In this document: positions 5,964 to 11,003 of the stretch, piece by piece | How positions within the stretch are numbered: the first letter of the stretch is position 1 | How the letters are laid out: every line of letters begins with the position of its first letter | Assembly (NCBI GenBank): GCA_007125455.1 | Contig: SLDE01000086.1 | Location: forward strand, 1-11,003 | Length of the DNA stretch: 11,003 bases | Direction: 5' to 3' | Source: Ectothiorhodospiraceae bacterium | Lineage (GTDB): Bacteria; Pseudomonadota; Gammaproteobacteria; Thiohalomonadales; Thiohalomonadaceae | Program-made: the position numbers and the translations under genes | The notes under the pieces: generated by a model | The model's database searches: none | The model's input: only the letters and a program-made list of their open reading frames with translations | What the model was told of the DNA's origin: nothing

Positions 5964-6776
5964 ATGCGGCGTATGAAGACAACGAAGCTATTTGAATTGG
6001 CCCATCAGGCCCTGATGTGTTGTGACCCGGACGACAAGGCTGCCCAGACCCACGCCCTCAGGGCCGCCTGGGAGGAGGGCGCTTTGTGTCTGGATTCGTC
6101 TGGCGCGCCGGTATCGATCCCGGTGCCCGGGCGGCCAGAGCATCCATTACTGGTGCAGCCACGGGAGCTGCCCCAGCGCAAGCCAAGCACGCCGCAGGGG
6201 CGGGCGATCCTGTTTCACGCACTGACCCATATCGAGTTTAACGCCATCAACCTGGCCCTGGATGCGGTGTATCGTTTCCGTGGCATGCCTGCCGATTTCT
6301 ATGCCGACTGGTTGCAGGTGGCCGACGAGGAGGCCAGCCATTTTGTGATGCTGCGCGATCATCTGCGCAGCTTGGGCAGTGATTACGGTGACTATTCGGC
6401 CCATAACGGCCTGTGGGAGATGGCGCAGAAGACCGCCCATGATGTGATGGTGCGTATGGCGCTGGTGCCGCGTTGCCTGGAGGCCCGTGGGCTGGATGTG
6501 AATCCTGGCATCAAGGCGCGGTTGCTATCCGTGGGCGATGAGCAGGGGGCGGCGGCGCTGGATATCATCCTGCGCGATGAGATCGGCCATGTGGCCATTG
6601 GCAATCGCTGGTTTTTGCAGCAATGCGCGCAGCGCGGGGTGGAGCCCATGGCCACCTATCAGCAGCTACTGGACGAGTATATGGACGGCCCACTGCGACC
6701 ACCGTTTCATATCGAGGCGCGGCGTGAGGCAGGGTTTAGCGAGGCGGAGCTGGCCTATCTGGAAGGGGTGGGCTAA
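5964..6776 (+). CDS. DUF455 ferritin-like domain protein
   Basis: This 270-residue protein belongs to the DUF455 (COG2833) family of predicted ferritin-like, probably di-metal proteins of unknown function. The expected metal-binding helical motifs are visible: THIEFNAINLALDA (about residues 88-101), DEEASHFVMLRDHL (about 120-133), PRCLEARGLDVNP (about 169-181) and ILRDEIGHVAIGNRWF (about 202-217). Together they supply the repeated Glu and Glu-x-x-His residues of a ferritin-like site. Two starts are possible: ATG 5964 (MRRMKTT...) and ATG 5973 (MKTTKLF...). Neither has a good ribosome site, and the second fits the family's usual N-terminus well. It lies 19 nt after the glycerate kinase and is probably co-transcribed with it. 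Oxygenase, hydroxylase or iron-handling roles are all possible. Confidence 0.85.
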   Translation: MRRMKTTKLFELAHQALMCCDPDDKAAQTHALRAAWEEGALCLDSSGAPVSIPVPGRPEHPLLVQPRELPQRKPSTPQGRAILFHALTHIEFNAINLALDAVYRFRGMPADFYADWLQVADEEASHFVMLRDHLRSLGSDYGDYSAHNGLWEMAQKTAHDVMVRMALVPRCLEARGLDVNPGIKARLLSVGDEQGAAALDIILRDEIGHVAIGNRWFLQQCAQRGVEPMATYQQLLDEYMDGPLRPPFHIEARREAGFSEAELAYLEGVG

Positions 6777-6782
6777 TCGCGC

Positions 6783-7013
6783 TTAGGCAACGCGCAGACG
6801 CACGATCTCTGCCCGCTGGTCGAAGATGTCGCGGCACATGGCCGGACGCTTGCCAGTGAAGCGATCGGGTACCTCGGTCGACTCAATCGAGAGGATCTCA
6901 AAGCACTCCACCCCGGCGGCAAAGCCGCTGCTCAGGGACAACTCTTCCATGTTGTCCATCACATCCTGCATTGCCATCTCTAGCGCCAGTTTTCGGTTGA
7001 TCGGTTTGTGCAT
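6783..7013 (-). CDS. Small conserved-looking protein of unknown function
   Basis: I do not recognise this protein. From the ATG at 7013 it has 76 residues, beginning MHKPINRKLALEMAMQDVMD. An acidic, probably helical first half is followed by SGFAAGVECFEILSIESTEV and a basic end, DQRAEIVRLRVA. No signal peptide or membrane segment is seen. The frame uses GC-rich third positions like its neighbours, and it fills the gap between the DUF455 gene (6 nt away, convergent) and suhB, so it is likely real. The start is uncertain: the frame stays open to a TTG at 7142, and an ATG at 7043 would add ten residues. No start has a strong ribosome site. A candidate promoter at 7142-7170 would exclude the TTG start. 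Confidence 0.55.
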   Translation of the reverse strand: MHKPINRKLALEMAMQDVMDNMEELSLSSGFAAGVECFEILSIESTEVPDRFTGKRPAMCRDIFDQRAEIVRLRVA

Positions 7014-7141
7014 CGCACTATCCAGTTTTCGTCGGGACAACATCGGTAGCGGACAGCGGGGAGAATACTTGAGGGTAAATTTCCCATCTGGTGTGGATTG
7101 GGTACCGATACTCGACCTTTGTTTTTGAACTTTATCCACCA

Positions 7142-7170
7142 ACTATCATGTGGATAGCATTAGAAGTTAA
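7142..7170 (-). promoter_or_regulatory. Candidate promoter for the small unknown gene
   Basis: On the minus strand, TTAACT (complement of 7165-7170) and GATAGT (complement of 7142-7147) are separated by 17 nt, each matching consensus at four of six positions. Transcription would start near 7134, leaving a leader of about 90-120 nt before the ATG starts at 7043 or 7013. Pattern match only. Confidence 0.25.
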
Positions 7171-7197
7171 GGTTGAGTATGAGGTTTTTGGGGCGAA

Positions 7198-7212
7198 TAG
7201 TCCAGTGGACTA
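7198..7212. other. 15-bp perfect palindrome
   Basis: TAGTCCA (7198-7204) and TGGACTA (7206-7212) are exact complements around a single G. It lies upstream of the candidate promoter at 7142-7170, between the small unknown gene and the suhB 3' end. It could be a regulator binding site or a chance palindrome; there is no other evidence. Confidence 0.25.
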
Positions 7213-7315
7213 GCTAAACGCGGCTATTGTTTCAACAGCCTGTTAACGCATAACGCAAGCCAAGGGGCGCGAGGGGCAGGGCAAAGGGATGAGGGGGGCG
7301 AGTCGACGGCCCCAG

Positions 7316-7338
7316 CCGCGCCCTGGGGGAGGGCGCGG
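7316..7338 (-). terminator. Hairpin just after suhB, possible terminator
   Basis: CCGCGCCC (7316-7323) and GGGCGCGG (7331-7338) form a perfect 8-bp GC stem with a 7-nt loop, 12 nt beyond the suhB stop codon. No T-run follows in the suhB direction, so it is not a classical intrinsic terminator. It may instead protect the mRNA 3' end or work with Rho. The surrounding 7261-7350 segment is strongly G-rich on the + strand, hence C-rich on the suhB transcript. Confidence 0.4.
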
Positions 7339-7350
7339 TGGGGCAGGTGG

Positions 7351-8154
7351 TTAGCGTTTGATCTCGGGGGGGAGGCAGGGCTTGATGAGCTGGTGCATCG
7401 CCTCGAATACCTTGAGGTTGCCAGCGATCACGTTGCCGCTCTGCAGGTAGTCTTCGCCGCCGGCGAAGTCGCCCACCTTGCCCCCGGCCTCCATCACCAG
7501 CAGGGCACCGGCGGCGGTGTCCCAGGGCTTGAGGTCGAATTCCCAGAAACCGTCCAGCCGTCCGGCGGCCACATAGGCCAGATCCAGTGCGGCCGAGCCG
7601 GGGCGGCGGATCCCGGCGGTGTCTGCGAACAGGGCCTTGAAGGTTTCCAGATAGGTGTCGAGCAGTTCGTGGCGGCGGAAGGGGAAGCCGGTACCCAGCA
7701 GGGCACCCTCCAGCCCCTTGCGCGCGGCGACACGGATGCGGCGACCGTTGAGCTGGGCACCATTGCCGCGGCTAGCGGTGTAGAGGTCCTGGCTGATGGG
7801 ATCGTAGACCACCGCCTGATCCAGCTTGCCGCGATATTGCAGGGCAATGGATACCGCAAACTGTGGGAAGCCGTGCAGGAAGTTGGTGGTGCCATCGAGG
7901 GGGTCGATGATCCAGCGGTACTCGTCGTTGCCGTACTCGGCAGCGCCGCTCTCCTCGGCGAGGATGGCGTGGTTCGGGTAGGCCTTGCGCAGGGTCTGGA
8001 TGATGGTTTCTTCGGCGAGACGATCCACGTCACTGACGAAGTCGTTGCGCGACTTGCTATCGACCTTGAGGCTGTCCACATGGGAGAAAGAGCGAGAGAT
8101 GACGGTGCCGGCCTGGCGCGCGGCGCGCACTGCCGTGTTCAGCATGGGATGCAT
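7351..8154 (-). CDS. suhB: Inositol-1-monophosphatase SuhB
   Basis: This 267-residue protein is a magnesium-dependent inositol monophosphatase family member. The E. coli homologue SuhB also joins the NusA/RNA polymerase antitermination complex on rRNA operons. Metal- and phosphate-binding motifs are present: AEESG (about residues 66-70), WIIDPLDGTTNFLHGFPQF (about 80-98) and WEFDLKPWDTAAGALLVMEAGG (about 203-224). The start MHPMLNTAVRAARQAG mirrors the E. coli N-terminus, supporting the ATG at 8154. A GGAGG ribosome site lies 10 nt upstream (8165-8169). Length matches the family. It is divergent from trmJ, the same arrangement as in E. coli and Pseudomonas. Confidence 0.95.
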   Translation of the reverse strand: MHPMLNTAVRAARQAGTVISRSFSHVDSLKVDSKSRNDFVSDVDRLAEETIIQTLRKAYPNHAILAEESGAAEYGNDEYRWIIDPLDGTTNFLHGFPQFAVSIALQYRGKLDQAVVYDPISQDLYTASRGNGAQLNGRRIRVAARKGLEGALLGTGFPFRRHELLDTYLETFKALFADTAGIRRPGSAALDLAYVAAGRLDGFWEFDLKPWDTAAGALLVMEAGGKVGDFAGGEDYLQSGNVIAGNLKVFEAMHQLIKPCLPPEIKR

Positions 8155-8217
8155 GGGGGGAGAGCCTCCAGGTTGTTAAATAGCGGGCAGTGGGGCGAAA
8201 CACCCCGCTGCTGGTGT

Positions 8218-8246
8218 ATTCTATACCGCTGTTCGATAAATATCAC
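8218..8246 (-). promoter_or_regulatory. Candidate suhB promoter
   Basis: On the minus strand GTGATA (complement of 8241-8246, four of six) is followed after 17 nt by TAGAAT (complement of 8218-8223, five of six). Transcription would begin near 8210, giving a leader of about 55 nt. The leader contains an AGCGGG/CCCGCT inverted pair around 8180-8209. The trmJ promoter must share this 124-nt gap, but I could not identify it. Confidence 0.4.
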
Positions 8247-8278
8247 GCCCAATCACAGTGAATAACGCGAGTAAATCC

Positions 8279-9004
8279 ATGCCCTTTCCCCAGATCCGCA
8301 TCGTAATGGTAGAGACTTCCCATCCCGGCAATATCGGCGCTGCCGCGCGTGCGATGAAGAACATGCAGCTGGACGAGCTCTACCTGGTCAACCCGGTACT
8401 CTTCCCCCACCGGGAGGCGATCTCCCGTGCCTCCGGTGCCGAGGATATCCTTGAACAGGCCACGGTCTGCGATAGCCTCTCTGCCGCGCTGGAAGGCTGT
8501 CAGCGGGTGTATGGTGCCAGTGCCCGCGCCCAGCGTACCATCCCCTGGCCCCAGCTCAACGCCCGCGAGTGTGCCGAAGAGGTGGCCACGCTGCCTGGCG
8601 AGAGCAAGGTGGCAGTGTTGTTTGGGCGCGAGCAGTCGGGGTTGACCAATGACGAGCTGGAATACTGCAACACCCTGCTGCATATCCCCACCAACCCCGA
8701 TTACAGCTCGCTGAACGTGGCGGCAGCGATCCAGGTAGTTAGCTATGAGCTACACATGGCTCGCCTGGGCGAGCAGGCCGCGACGGTGGCGCAAAACGAT
8801 GATCCGCTCGCCACCGCCGATGAGTTGGAGGGGCTGATCGAGCATCTGGAGCGGGTGATGCTGAACACCGGCTTTCTCGATCCGGACAATCCGCGCCAAT
8901 TGATGCGCCGTCTGCGCCGTCTCTATCAGCGCAGCCGCCTGGAAAAGACCGAGCTGAACATCCTGCGCGGCATCCTGACCAGCGTGGAGAAGGACCGCCG
9001 CTAG
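8279..9004 (+). CDS. trmJ: tRNA (cytidine/uridine-2'-O-)-methyltransferase TrmJ
   Basis: This SPOUT-fold methyltransferase uses S-adenosylmethionine to 2'-O-methylate position 32 of several tRNAs. Residues 6-29 (IRIVMVETSHPGNIGAAARAM and following) match the E. coli TrmJ N-terminus. VLFGREQSGLTNDEL and IPTNPDYSSLNVAAAIQVVSYE form the knotted cofactor site. The C-terminal part (LMRRLRRLYQRSRLEKTELNILRGIL) is the family's RNA-binding tail. I chose ATG 8279 (241 residues), which has a weak GAG ribosome site 7 nt upstream; an in-frame GTG at 8258 would add seven residues but lacks one. It is divergent from suhB and 94 nt before cysE, the conserved arrangement around iscR. Confidence 0.93.
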   Translation: MPFPQIRIVMVETSHPGNIGAAARAMKNMQLDELYLVNPVLFPHREAISRASGAEDILEQATVCDSLSAALEGCQRVYGASARAQRTIPWPQLNARECAEEVATLPGESKVAVLFGREQSGLTNDELEYCNTLLHIPTNPDYSSLNVAAAIQVVSYELHMARLGEQAATVAQNDDPLATADELEGLIEHLERVMLNTGFLDPDNPRQLMRRLRRLYQRSRLEKTELNILRGILTSVEKDRR

Positions 9005-9034
9005 GCGCTGGCAGAAAAGCTGTTTAAATACCCT

Positions 9035-9063
9035 GTGAAACGACTAGGGATTTGTGCCAGAAT
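9035..9063 (+). promoter_or_regulatory. Weak candidate promoter for cysE
   Basis: GTGAAA (9035-9040) and CAGAAT (9058-9063) are 17 nt apart, each with four of six consensus bases, in the 94-nt gap between trmJ and cysE. No intrinsic terminator is visible after trmJ, so cysE could equally be transcribed by read-through. Confidence 0.25.
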
Positions 9064-9098
9064 AGCACCTTCGTTTTAGTCAGGAATTGGCCAACACC

Positions 9099-9923
9099 AT
9101 GTTTTCCCGTCTACGAGAAGATATTGCCTGCATCTTTGACCGCGATCCGGCGGCGCGTAATGTATTCGAGGTGCTGACCCTCTATCCGGGGCTGCATGCG
9201 GTGATCTTTCATCGTATCTCTCACCGCCTGTGGGGCTGGGGTCTGAAGTGGCTGGCGCGTGCCCTGGCCGGCTTCTCCCGCTGGATGACCGGGATCGAGA
9301 TCCACCCCGGTGCCACCCTGGGGCGGCGTTTCTTCATCGACCACGGCATGGGTGTGGTGATCGGCGAGACCGCGGTGATCGGTGACGATTGCACCATCTA
9401 CCACGGTGTCACCCTCGGTGGCACCAGTTGGAACAAGGGCAAGCGCCATCCAACCCTGGGTAATGATGTCGTGGTCGGTGCGGGTGCCAAGGTGCTGGGG
9501 CCGATCGAGATTGGTAATGGGGCGCGGATCGGCTCCAATGCGGTGGTGGTTAAATCGGTGCCCGATGCCACCACGGTGGTGGGGATCCCTGGTCGTATCG
9601 TTAAGCGTGACAACCCGGACCCACTGGAGGCCAAGCGCAAGGCGATCGCGGCCAAGATCGGCTTCGATGCCTACGGCACCAGCTCCGACATGCCCGACCC
9701 GGTGGCTCACGCCATCAATTGTATGCTTGATCATATCCATGCGATGGACGGGCGGATGGAGGAGATGTGCGGGGCGATCAAAAATCTTGGTGCCGAGATC
9801 GGCGATCTGCCACTGCCGGAGTTGGAGGCTTGTGATATCCGTTCCGGCGCCGATGATGATCTGCAGAGTGAAAAGCTGGAGACCGGTGAAGAACCGGATA
9901 AAAAGGATGGAAATAATACTTGA
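9099..9923 (+). CDS. cysE: Serine O-acetyltransferase (EpsC/NifP-type CysE)
   Basis: This cytoplasmic enzyme transfers acetyl from acetyl-CoA to L-serine, giving O-acetylserine, the precursor for cysteine synthesis. The first 65 or so residues (MFSRLREDIACIFDRDPAAR, then HAVIFHRISHRLW) form the helical domain. The rest of the core is a left-handed beta-helix: GIEIHPGATLGRRFFIDHGMGVVIGE (about 67-92), IYHGVTLGG with the catalytic-type His, and GAKVLGPIEIGNGARIGSNAVV. A C-terminal tail of about 100 residues, containing MPDPVAHAINCMLDHIHAMDGRMEEM, resembles that of Pseudomonas-type homologues. ATG 9099 gives 274 residues and the family-like start MFSRLRED; AGGAA lies 12 nt upstream. A TTG at 9087 would sit directly on the ribosome site. 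Its stop codon lies in the iscR operator, linking cysteine supply to Fe-S assembly. Confidence 0.93.
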   Translation: MFSRLREDIACIFDRDPAARNVFEVLTLYPGLHAVIFHRISHRLWGWGLKWLARALAGFSRWMTGIEIHPGATLGRRFFIDHGMGVVIGETAVIGDDCTIYHGVTLGGTSWNKGKRHPTLGNDVVVGAGAKVLGPIEIGNGARIGSNAVVVKSVPDATTVVGIPGRIVKRDNPDPLEAKRKAIAAKIGFDAYGTSSDMPDPVAHAINCMLDHIHAMDGRMEEMCGAIKNLGAEIGDLPLPELEACDIRSGADDDLQSEKLETGEEPDKKDGNNT

Positions 9924-9946
9924 CTAATTTGCTAGGTATTGATAAT
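9916..9946 (+). promoter_or_regulatory. iscR promoter with IscR-type operator, overlapping the cysE stop codon
   Basis: ATACTTGACTA (9916-9926) and TTGCTAGGTAT (9929-9939) form an imperfect dyad with perfect ATAC/GTAT ends. The left half closely fits the type 1 IscR motif (ATASYYGACTR); the right half matches about 8 of 11 positions and total spacing is one base short. TTGACT (9920-9925) serves as -35, with GATAAT (9941-9946, five of six) as -10 at a short 15-nt spacing. The TGA of cysE (9921-9923) lies inside the -35 hexamer. [2Fe-2S]-IscR binding here would repress the iscR operon when clusters are plentiful. Confidence 0.6.
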
Positions 9947-9996
9947 TTTACCGGCAATCACCATATTTAACGTACTGGGTATCTTGGGAGAAGGCA

Positions 9997-10461
9997 ATGA
10001 GACTGACCACAAAGGGGCGTTACGCTGTCACCGCCATGCTAGATCTGGCCGTTCACTATAATCAGGGGCCGATTACGCTGTCGGACATCTCCAAAAGGCA
10101 GGGGATTTCGCTCTCCTATTTGGAGCAGCTGTTTTCACGCCTGCGCCGTAACGGCCTGGTGGATAGCGCCCGTGGGCCGGGTGGTGGCTACCGCCTCAGC
10201 CGTGCGGCTTCGGAGATCTGCGTTGCCGATGTGATTACCGCCGTCGACGAAAAGGTCGACGCGATGCGCTGTGAGGGCAAGGGCAACTGCCAGGATGAAG
10301 GCAAGTGTCTGACCCATGAACTTTGGTGCGACCTCTCAGCGCAGATCTACGCCTTCCTCAAGGGCATCGATCTGGGGCAACTGGTTGAGCGCAAGGGTGT
10401 GAAGGACGTGGCTGCCCGCCAGGACGGCAAGGTCGAGGCCGAGCGCTCTGCCTCTGTCTGA
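9997..10461 (+). CDS. iscR: Fe-S cluster assembly transcription factor IscR
   Basis: This 154-residue Rrf2-family regulator senses cellular Fe-S status through a [2Fe-2S] cluster and controls the isc operon and other Fe-S genes. The winged-helix domain is clear: MRLTTKGRYAVTAMLDLA (1-18), ISKRQGISLSYLEQLFSRLR (31-50), and the wing RGPGGGYRLSR (59-69). Cluster ligands are C92, C98, C104 and H107, matching E. coli IscR in both spacing and numbering. The ATG has a strong GGGAGAAGG ribosome site just upstream. The tail ends in a charged, variable segment, as is usual. Its stop overlaps the next start by one base (TGATG), so the desulfurase is translationally coupled. An IscR-type operator upstream indicates autorepression. 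Confidence 0.96.
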   Translation: MRLTTKGRYAVTAMLDLAVHYNQGPITLSDISKRQGISLSYLEQLFSRLRRNGLVDSARGPGGGYRLSRAASEICVADVITAVDEKVDAMRCEGKGNCQDEGKCLTHELWCDLSAQIYAFLKGIDLGQLVERKGVKDVAARQDGKVEAERSASV

Positions 10462-11003
10462 TGGTCTACCTGGACCACAACGCGACCACCCCGCTGGACG
10501 AGCGGGTACTGGAGGCCATGCTGCCCTGGCTGCAGGCGAGCTACGGCAACCCCTCCAGCCGCCATCGTTTCGGGCGTGAGGCACACGATGCCATCGTTGC
10601 CGCACGGGAGCAGGTTGCCGCGCTGGTCAATGCCCATCCCAGCCAGGTGTTGTTTACCAGTGGCGGGACCGAGGCAAACAACCTGGCACTAAAGGGCTTG
10701 TTACACCCGGCCATAGCACCTGCGGCCCTGGCCATCAGCGCCGTGGAACATGCGGCGGTGCTTGGGCCTGCAGAGGCGCTGCAAGACCGGGGTTGGCAAC
10801 TGCAGCGCCTACCGGTCGATGTCGGCGGCGTGATCGACATCAAGGCGGCCATCGCTGCCTTGCCGCAGAATACGCACTTGGTATCGCTGATGTGGGCCAA
10901 TAACGAGACCGGGGCGATTCAGCCAGTGGCCGAGTTGGCCGCCTACTGCCGCGAGCAGGGGATCGTACTGCACAGCGATGCGGTGCAGGCGGCGGGTAAG
11001 ATC
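10461..11003 (+). CDS. Cysteine desulfurase, NifS-like (partial, runs off window)
   Basis: The first 181 residues of a PLP-dependent class V aminotransferase-fold cysteine desulfurase are present. Such enzymes take sulfur from cysteine for Fe-S clusters and thio-modifications. Motifs include MVYLDHNATTPLD (1-13), GNPSSRHRFGREA (29-41), VLFTSGGTEANNLALKG (63-79), AVEHAAVL with the PLP-stacking H97, MWANNETGAIQPV with N147, and HSDAVQAAGK with D173 and Q176. The PLP-binding lysine and catalytic cysteine lie beyond the window. The start resembles NifS (YLDxNATTP) more than E. coli IscS (YLDYSATTPVD), so this may be an additional desulfurase placed before a true iscS. Its ATG overlaps the iscR stop by one base, so it is almost certainly in the iscR operon. 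Confidence 0.92.
   Translation, partial: MVYLDHNATTPLDERVLEAMLPWLQASYGNPSSRHRFGREAHDAIVAAREQVAALVNAHPSQVLFTSGGTEANNLALKGLLHPAIAPAALAISAVEHAAVLGPAEALQDRGWQLQRLPVDVGGVIDIKAAIAALPQNTHLVSLMWANNETGAIQPVAELAAYCREQGIVLHSDAVQAAGKI

Noticed and set aside
5955..5972. TGG-TACTAT resembling an extended -10 before the DUF455 gene
   Set aside because: It overlaps the first possible ATG and would require a leaderless mRNA from the second ATG; there is no -35 box and read-through from the kinase gene explains expression better.
7393..8265. 290-residue + strand open frame opposite suhB
   Set aside because: It is fully antisense to suhB, with low-complexity Gly/Ala/Val-rich composition and no ribosome site or family match.
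9111..9740. 209-residue minus-strand open frame opposite cysE
   Set aside because: It is the antisense shadow of the hexapeptide-repeat enzyme; the His/Asp/Gly-rich sequence has no recognisable domain.
1..11003. CRISPR array, tRNA or rRNA genes, prophage or multi-gene defence island
   Set aside because: No regularly spaced direct repeats, no tRNA cloverleaf or rRNA sequence recognised by eye, and no integrase or transposase; the toxin-antitoxin pair is the only defence-like locus.

Overview
The window looks like chromosomal DNA of a gammaproteobacterium with moderately high GC. The strongest evidence is the right half. There, suhB is divergent from trmJ, which is followed by a serine acetyltransferase gene (cysE), iscR and a cysteine desulfurase. 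That order matches the suhB-trmJ-(cysE)-iscR-iscS neighbourhood known from Pseudomonas and, without cysE, from E. coli. Dispersed inverted repeats on the left resemble those of environmental purple-sulfur or sulfur-oxidising gammaproteobacteria, but that placement is inference only.

Left part (1-2600): an 80-bp near-palindrome at the window edge and two short hairpins precede a cytochrome b561-type membrane protein gene (298-972, +). A 264-bp nested inverted-repeat element (974-1237) separates it from a convergent major-facilitator gene of the Atg22/UMF1 type (1232-2551, -). The element reaches into that gene's stop codon.

Middle (2600-7350): a Phd/YefM-type antitoxin gene is followed, with a 4-nt overlap, by a VapC-type PIN toxin gene that carries a single-base frameshift near its 3' end. 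Next are a lipoprotein PQQ-dependent aldose dehydrogenase (-), a divergent glycerate 2-kinase of the MOFRL type (+), a DUF455 ferritin-like protein (+), and a small unrecognised gene (-). These look like independent accessory or metabolic units rather than one pathway.

Right part (7351-11003): suhB (-) faces away from trmJ (+). cysE, iscR and the desulfurase follow trmJ on the + strand. This block joins cysteine precursor synthesis (CysE makes O-acetylserine), the Fe-S sensing repressor IscR, and sulfur mobilisation from cysteine. An IscR-like operator and promoter lie on the cysE stop codon, so iscR and the desulfurase are probably autoregulated. The desulfurase reads as NifS-like rather than classical IscS and runs off the window.

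I found no rRNA, tRNA, CRISPR array, transposase or clear new multi-gene system. The most notable points are the frameshifted toxin, the nested repeat element, the IscR site on the cysE stop codon, and the NifS-like gene directly behind iscR.
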